The notes below the pieces were generated by a model. It did not search any database. It was not told the DNA's origin and worked only from the letters and a program-made list of their open reading frames with translations. The translations under genes were made by a program, and so were the position numbers. DNA of 8,945 nucleotides from WHTB01 sp050699035 (GTDB lineage Bacteria; Actinomycetota; Actinomycetes; Propionibacteriales; Nocardioidaceae): the NCBI GenBank assembly GCA_050699035.1, contig JBOHDE010000167.1:1-8945 (forward strand), in the 5' to 3' direction. Every line of letters starts with the position of its first letter. Position 1 is the stretch's first letter. Of the stretch, positions 5,503 through 8,945 are shown piece by piece.

Positions 5503-6189
5503 ATGACTGCATTGCCGCGGGGAGTGACGGTGCGCCGTGACGCCGGCCTGTACGGCTACGAGCGTGCCCTGCGGCGGGCCGGGTTCGACCCGATCGCGGG
5601 CGTCGACGAGGCCGGCCGTGGTGCGTGCGCGGGCCCGCTGGTGGCGGCGGCAGCCATCCTGCGGGAGGGCCAGGGCGGCCAGATCCCCGGCCTGGCCGAC
5701 TCCAAGCTGCTGACCGAGAAGGCGCGCGAGCGGTGTTACGAGCACGTCGTGCGCCGCGCCGTGGCCTGGTCGGTCGTGGTGATCCCGTCGGGGGAGTGCG
5801 ACCGGCTCGGCATGCACGTCGCGAACGTCGAGGCGCTGCGCCGGGCACTCGCCCGCCTCGGCACGCCGCCGTCGTACGTGCTGACCGACGGCTTCCCCGT
5901 CGACGGGCTCGGCCTTCCCGGCCTGGCGATGTGGAAGGGCGACCGGGTCGCCGCGTGCATCTCGGCCGCATCGGTCGTCGCCAAGGTCACCCGGGACCGG
6001 ATCATGACTGACCTGCACGACCGGTTCCCGGCGTACGACTTCGCGACCCACAAGGGCTACGTCACCCCGGAGCATCAGGCCGCCCTCCACGAGCACGGAC
6101 CCTGCCCTCAACACCGGCAGCGGTTCGTCAACGTACGCCGGGCGAATGTCCCGTGCGCCCACGAGCTCGAGGGGGAGCTGGTCCAGTGA
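5503..6189 (+). CDS. rnhB: Ribonuclease HII
   Basis: RNase HII cleaves RNA in RNA-DNA hybrids and starts removal of single ribonucleotides misincorporated in DNA. The 228-residue protein carries the family core GVDEAGRGACAGPLVAAA (33-50), with Asp35 and Glu36. The other two catalytic aspartates are Asp129 (VLTDGFP) and Asp147 (WKGD); their 18-residue spacing equals that of E. coli Asp108 and Asp126. ISAASVVAKVTRD (153-165) and the HKGYVTPEH motif (183-191) are also typical. The start follows a -10-like TAGTCT with no ribosome binding site. Its stop overlaps the DUF2469 start by 4 bp, so the two are probably co-translated. Confidence 0.96.
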   Translation: MTALPRGVTVRRDAGLYGYERALRRAGFDPIAGVDEAGRGACAGPLVAAAAILREGQGGQIPGLADSKLLTEKARERCYEHVVRRAVAWSVVVIPSGECDRLGMHVANVEALRRALARLGTPPSYVLTDGFPVDGLGLPGLAMWKGDRVAACISAASVVAKVTRDRIMTDLHDRFPAYDFATHKGYVTPEHQAALHEHGPCPQHRQRFVNVRRANVPCAHELEGELVQ

Positions 6190-6506
6190 GCACCGAGGAT
6201 CTCGAGCAGTACGAAGCAGAGATGGAGCTGCAGCTCTACCGCGAGTACCGCGACGTGGTCTCGATCTTCAAGTACGTCGTCGAGACCGACCGGCGCTTCT
6301 ACCTGTGCAACGCGGTCGACCTCAAGGTGCGCACCGAAGGCACCGACGTGTACCTCGAGGTCACCATGTCCGACGCCTGGGTCTGGGACATGTACCGCCC
6401 GGCGCGGTTCGCCAAGAACGTCAAGGTGATGACGTTCAAGGACGTCAACATCGAGGAGTTCTCGCCGGCCGACTTCCCGTCCGCCAAGGGCGAGTTCCCG
6501 CGCTGA
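6186..6506 (+). CDS. DUF2469 family protein of unknown function
   Basis: This 106-residue protein belongs to the actinobacterial DUF2469 family, found beside rnhB. The family-typical N-terminus STEDLEQYEAEMELQLYREY (2-21) is followed by DVVSIFKYVVETDRRFYLCN (23-42) and a strand-rich second half containing SDAWVWDMYRPARF (62-75) and VMTFKDVNIEEF (81-92). The N-terminal part is acidic and probably helical. There is no signal peptide or membrane segment, so it should be cytoplasmic. An upstream start at 6153 is open but would lie inside rnhB; the GTG at 6186 has GAGGGGGAG at 6169-6177 and begins the conserved sequence. No biochemical function is known to me; its coupling with rnhB hints at nucleic acid metabolism, which is inference only. 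Confidence 0.9.
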   Translation: MSTEDLEQYEAEMELQLYREYRDVVSIFKYVVETDRRFYLCNAVDLKVRTEGTDVYLEVTMSDAWVWDMYRPARFAKNVKVMTFKDVNIEEFSPADFPSAKGEFPR

Positions 6507-6528
6507 GATCGCGGCCGGCTAGCCGATC
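6507..6528. terminator. Possible hairpin between convergent DUF2469 and ppk2 genes
   Basis: The convergent junction contains the perfect palindrome CGGCTAGCCG (6516-6525), nested between GATCG (6507-6511) and CGATC (6524-6528), which can also pair. It overlaps the ppk2 stop codon. There is no T-run on either strand, so factor-independent termination is not well supported. It is the only candidate structure for ending the two opposing transcripts. Confidence 0.2.
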
Positions 6529-7328
6529 GTGGCTGCATGGTCGGGTACGAACTGCTGCGACTCGCGGGGCGGGCGCTCGTACCCCCTGGGCCGCGGCCGG
6601 TCCGGCAGGCTGAGCGTCGGGCGTTCGACCGGCTGGTACGACACCGAGCCGAGCAGGTGGGCGATCATGTTGAGCCGCGCGGCCCGCTTGTCGTCGCTCT
6701 CGACCACGTTCCAGCGTGCCTCGGGGATGTCGGTATGGACGAACATCTCGTCCTTCGCCCGGGAGTAGTCCTCCCAGCGGGTCAGCGACTCGAGGTCCAT
6801 CGGCGACAGCTTCCACTGCCGCATCGGGTCGCCCATCCGTGACTCGAAACGGGACTGCTGCTCGGTGTCGCTGACCGAGAACCAGTACTTGAGCAGCGTG
6901 ATCCCGTCCTCGATCAGGAGCCGCTCGAAGATCGGGCACTGGTGCAGGAACCGGTGGTACTCGTCGGCCGAGCAGAACCCCATCACCCGCTCGACGCCGG
7001 CCCGGTTGTACCAGGACCGGTCGAACAGGGTGATCTCACCGGCCGCGGGCAGATGCTCGACGTACCGCTGGAAGTACCACTGGGTCTTCTCCCGCTCCGT
7101 CGGCGCTGGCAGGGCCGCGATCCGCGCCACCCGCGGCGTGAGGTACTGCGTCACGCGCTTGATCGTGCCCCCCTTGCCGGCGGCGTCGCGGCCCTCGAAG
7201 ACGATCACCACGCGGTGGCCGGTGTCGCGTACCCACTCTTGCATCGTGACGAGCTCGGCCTGCAGCCTCAGCAGTTCGGCCTCGTACGCCTTCTTGGGGA
7301 CGCGTGCGGACTTCGACTTCTTCGCCAT
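6519..7328 (-). CDS. ppk2: Polyphosphate kinase 2 family protein
   Basis: PPK2 enzymes transfer phosphate between polyphosphate and nucleotides, usually favouring synthesis of (d)NDP or NTP from polyphosphate. This one-domain, 269-residue protein shows a Walker A loop in VFEGRDAAGKGGTIK (43-57, Lys52), a Walker B region in LFDRSWYNRAGVERVMGF (101-118, Asp103), and the Arg/Lys-rich lid beginning KYWFSVSDTEQQSRF (147-161). The substrate (ADP, GDP or AMP) cannot be told from this. The frame is open for 158 more codons upstream, but that portion runs antisense through yraN and looks random. The ATG at 7328 gives a normal N-terminus and has a leaderless-type -10 six bases upstream. It is transcribed against its neighbours, converging on DUF2469 with a 12-bp gap. 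Confidence 0.93.
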   Translation of the reverse strand: MAKKSKSARVPKKAYEAELLRLQAELVTMQEWVRDTGHRVVIVFEGRDAAGKGGTIKRVTQYLTPRVARIAALPAPTEREKTQWYFQRYVEHLPAAGEITLFDRSWYNRAGVERVMGFCSADEYHRFLHQCPIFERLLIEDGITLLKYWFSVSDTEQQSRFESRMGDPMRQWKLSPMDLESLTRWEDYSRAKDEMFVHTDIPEARWNVVESDDKRAARLNMIAHLLGSVSYQPVERPTLSLPDRPRPRGYERPPRESQQFVPDHAATIG

Positions 7329-7334
7329 ATCGGC

Positions 7335-7340
7335 AGGGTA
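7335..7340 (-). promoter_or_regulatory. Candidate leaderless -10 element for ppk2
   Basis: On the minus strand TACCCT (TAnnnT) ends exactly 6 bases before the ATG at 7328, with no Shine-Dalgarno sequence between. This is the standard geometry of a leaderless actinobacterial promoter. A weak -35-like TGTGCA lies 17 bp further upstream (7363-7358). Confidence 0.5.
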
Positions 7341-7381
7341 GGCCGGGCCGGTTTCCGTGCACAGGGCTGCGCAGGCGGAGG

Positions 7382-7390
7382 TTATCCACA
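7382..7390 (+). promoter_or_regulatory. Perfect DnaA-box nonamer in the ppk2/yraN divergent region
   Basis: TTATCCACA matches the strict DnaA-box consensus at all nine positions. It lies in the 126-bp gap between the divergent ppk2 and yraN genes. Only a poor second match (CCGTGCACA, 7355-7363) is nearby, so this is not an origin cluster. It could be a DnaA-controlled regulatory site or a DnaA-titrating site. Confidence 0.45.
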
Positions 7391-7454
7391 GCCGGCCGTC
7401 GCCCGCTGTCGGTCCGGCCGCCGAGCCGAGAGGCTTCTCGCGGAGGTGGTCTCG

Positions 7455-7820
7455 GTGGCTGGCAGGCAGCAAGGGCGCGCGCTCGGGCAGTACGGCGAGG
7501 ACGTGGCGGCGCGTCATCTGGTCGCGGCGGGCATGGTGGTGCTCGACCGCAACTGGCGCTGTTCGTTCGGCGAGGTCGACCTGATCGCGCGAGACGGCGA
7601 CACGCTGGTCATCTGCGAGGTCAAGACCCGCCGGGGGCTCGACTTCGGCAGCCCGCTGGAGGCGGTCACCTACCGCAAGCTGGCCCGGCTGCGGCGGTTG
7701 GCGGCCGAATGGGTACGTGAGAGCGGCATGCATCCCGACGCGATCCGCATCGACGTCGTCGGCGTCCTGGTGCGGCCGCGGGGCTCGGCCGTGGTCGAGC
7801 ACCTGCGGGGGGTGGCGTGA
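7455..7820 (+). CDS. yraN: YraN family (UPF0102) nuclease-like protein
   Basis: YraN proteins are small members of the PD-(D/E)XK nuclease-like superfamily of uncertain function, usually found near DNA-processing genes. This 121-residue protein has the expected length. GQYGEDVAARHLVAAG (11-26) is the typical opening; the putative active-site residues are Glu40 and Asp42 in FGEVDLIARDG, then Glu55 and Lys57 in ICEVKTRR. The C-terminal strand IRIDVVGVLV (98-107) is also typical. The GTG at 7455 is chosen because GGAGG at 7442-7446 sits 8 bp upstream; another in-frame GTG at 7446 overlaps that site, and the open frame further upstream is antisense to ppk2. Its stop overlaps the comM start by one base. 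Confidence 0.9.
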   Translation: MAGRQQGRALGQYGEDVAARHLVAAGMVVLDRNWRCSFGEVDLIARDGDTLVICEVKTRRGLDFGSPLEAVTYRKLARLRRLAAEWVRESGMHPDAIRIDVVGVLVRPRGSAVVEHLRGVA

Positions 7821-8945
7821 TGTCCCTCGCCAAGGCGTTGTCGGTCGCCCTGCAGGGCGTGCGTGGCCACCTCGTGGAGATCGAGGCCGACATCGGGCAG
7901 GGGTTGCCGAAGGTCACCCTGGTCGGGCTGCCGGACGCGTCGCTGGCCGAGGCCCGGGACCGCTGCCGGGCGGCGGTGGCCAACAGCGCGCTGCCGTGGC
8001 CCAACCGGCGGCTGACCATCGGGCTGTCGCCGGCCGAGCTGCCGAAGAAGGGAGCGCACTTCGACCTGGGCATCGCGCTCGCCGTGCTGGCCGCGGCCGG
8101 CGAGATCCCGCCACGCGCGGTGGCCGACGTCGTGGTACTCGGTGAGCTGGCGCTCGACGGTCGCCTGCGCGCGGTGCCCGGAGTGCTCCCGGCTGTCATC
8201 GCCGCGGTTGGTGAGGGCATCGACCGGGTGATCGTGCCGGAGCCCAACGCCGACGAGGCGAGGCTGGTCTCGGGTGTCGAGGTGGTGGGCGTGCGGTCAC
8301 TGGCGCAGGTGGTCGCGTGGTTGTGCGGCGACCCGGTGCCGGACGCGCCCCCGGTCGCTCCACTGCCCCGTGAGTCCCGGCTCGTCGGCAGCAGGGTGGA
8401 GCGCACGATGGGGCTCGACCTGTCCGACGTGGTGGGTCAGCCGGAGGGCCGGCGGACGATCGAGGTCGCGGCCGCCGGTGGCCACCACCTCCTGCTCGAC
8501 GGGCCACCCGGTGCCGGCAAGACGATGCTGGCCGAGCGGCTGCCGGGTCTGATGCCTGACCTCGACCCCGACGAGGCGCTCGAGGTCACCGCGGTGCATT
8601 CGATCGCCGGTGTCCTGCCGCCGGAGATCCCGTTGATCACCCGGCCGCCCTTCTTCGACCCGCACCACACGGCCTCAGCCCCGTCGATCGTCGGCGGTGG
8701 CAGCCGGGTGATCCGGCCGGGGTCGATGAGCCTCGCCCATCGCGGCGTGCTGTTCATGGACGAGGCACCGGAGTTCCACTCCGACGTGCTGGAGGCGCTG
8801 CGGCAGCCGCTGGAGAGCGGCGAGATCGTGATCGGCCGGGCCGAGAAGGGGTCGCGGTTCCCGGCCCAGTTCGTGCTGGTGCTCGCGGCCAACCCCTGCC
8901 CGTGCGGCGGGCTGGTCGGCAAGGGGTCCCGCTGCGAGTGTCCGC
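7820..8945 (+). CDS. comM: ComM/YifB family Mg chelatase-like AAA+ ATPase (C-terminus beyond window)
   Basis: ComM is an AAA+ helicase; in naturally competent bacteria it promotes branch migration during integration of transforming DNA. The first 375 residues are present and the frame is open at the window edge; full-length members have about 500. The N-terminal lobe (about 1-170) starts SLAKALSVALQGVRGHLVEI and includes PKVTLVGLPDASLAEARDR (30-48). The ATPase core has Walker A GPPGAGKT (228-235, Lys234), HSIAG (260-264), Walker B GVLFMDEAPEF (309-319) and a Cys cluster (C360, C362, C372, C374) after AANP. The ATG at 7820 overlaps the yraN stop; a GTG one codon earlier is an equally possible start. 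The dprA gene often follows this pair in actinobacteria, but it would lie outside. Confidence 0.95.
   Translation, partial: MSLAKALSVALQGVRGHLVEIEADIGQGLPKVTLVGLPDASLAEARDRCRAAVANSALPWPNRRLTIGLSPAELPKKGAHFDLGIALAVLAAAGEIPPRAVADVVVLGELALDGRLRAVPGVLPAVIAAVGEGIDRVIVPEPNADEARLVSGVEVVGVRSLAQVVAWLCGDPVPDAPPVAPLPRESRLVGSRVERTMGLDLSDVVGQPEGRRTIEVAAAGGHHLLLDGPPGAGKTMLAERLPGLMPDLDPDEALEVTAVHSIAGVLPPEIPLITRPPFFDPHHTASAPSIVGGGSRVIRPGSMSLAHRGVLFMDEAPEFHSDVLEALRQPLESGEIVIGRAEKGSRFPAQFVLVLAANPCPCGGLVGKGSRCECP

Noticed and set aside
7355..7390. Replication origin
   Set aside because: Only one good DnaA box is present, with no AT-rich unwinding region and no dnaA or dnaN nearby.
6942..7454. Upstream extension of the yraN reading frame
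   Set aside because: This part is antisense to ppk2 and lacks similarity to YraN; the ribosome binding site at 7442-7446 marks the real start at 7455.

Overview
This is a high-GC, gene-dense stretch of an actinobacterial chromosome. The gene order (rpsP, a KhpA-type KH-domain gene, rimM, trmD, rplS, two lepB genes, rnhB, a DUF2469 gene, then yraN and comM) is the conserved ribosome-maturation and secretion neighbourhood of Actinobacteria. The frequent GTG starts and CGTAC-rich codons suggest a Propionibacteriales member such as the Nocardioidaceae; that placement is inference and was not tested by alignment.

Layout: 1-207 is a promoter and leader region with no gene. 208-3363 is a tightly packed plus-strand cluster for 30S assembly and tRNA modification: bS16, KhpA, RimM and TrmD. 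3364-3555 is an intergenic leader before rplS (3556-3918). 3942-5482 holds two overlapping type I signal peptidase genes. 5503-6506 holds rnhB and the overlapping DUF2469 gene. 6519-7328 is a minus-strand PPK2-type polyphosphate kinase that converges on DUF2469. 7329-7454 is a divergent intergenic region with a perfect DnaA-box nonamer. 7455-8945 holds yraN and the first 375 codons of comM, which runs off the window.

Most of the content is housekeeping, and I do not see a defence system, mobile element or CRISPR array. The unusual parts are: (1) bS16 is 329 residues long, with a C-terminal tail carrying two identical copies of a small domain, encoded by a perfect 256-bp direct repeat; (2) a perfect 58-bp tandem array of about 3.5 copies begins inside the last codons of the KH gene and fills the gap before rimM; (3) TrmD is fused in frame to a GNAT acetyltransferase and has Glu where the catalytic Asp is expected; (4) rpsP and rplS share a near-identical extended -10 element embedded in an inverted repeat, followed by leaders of similar length; (5) three genes appear to be leaderless.

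Functionally, the first block couples ribosomal protein synthesis (bS16, bL19) to 16S maturation (RimM), m1G37 tRNA modification (TrmD) and RNA chaperoning (KhpA). The second block handles protein export (LepB pair) and RNA-DNA hybrid removal (RNase HII). The third holds DNA-processing genes (YraN, ComM) beside a phosphate/nucleotide metabolism gene (PPK2).
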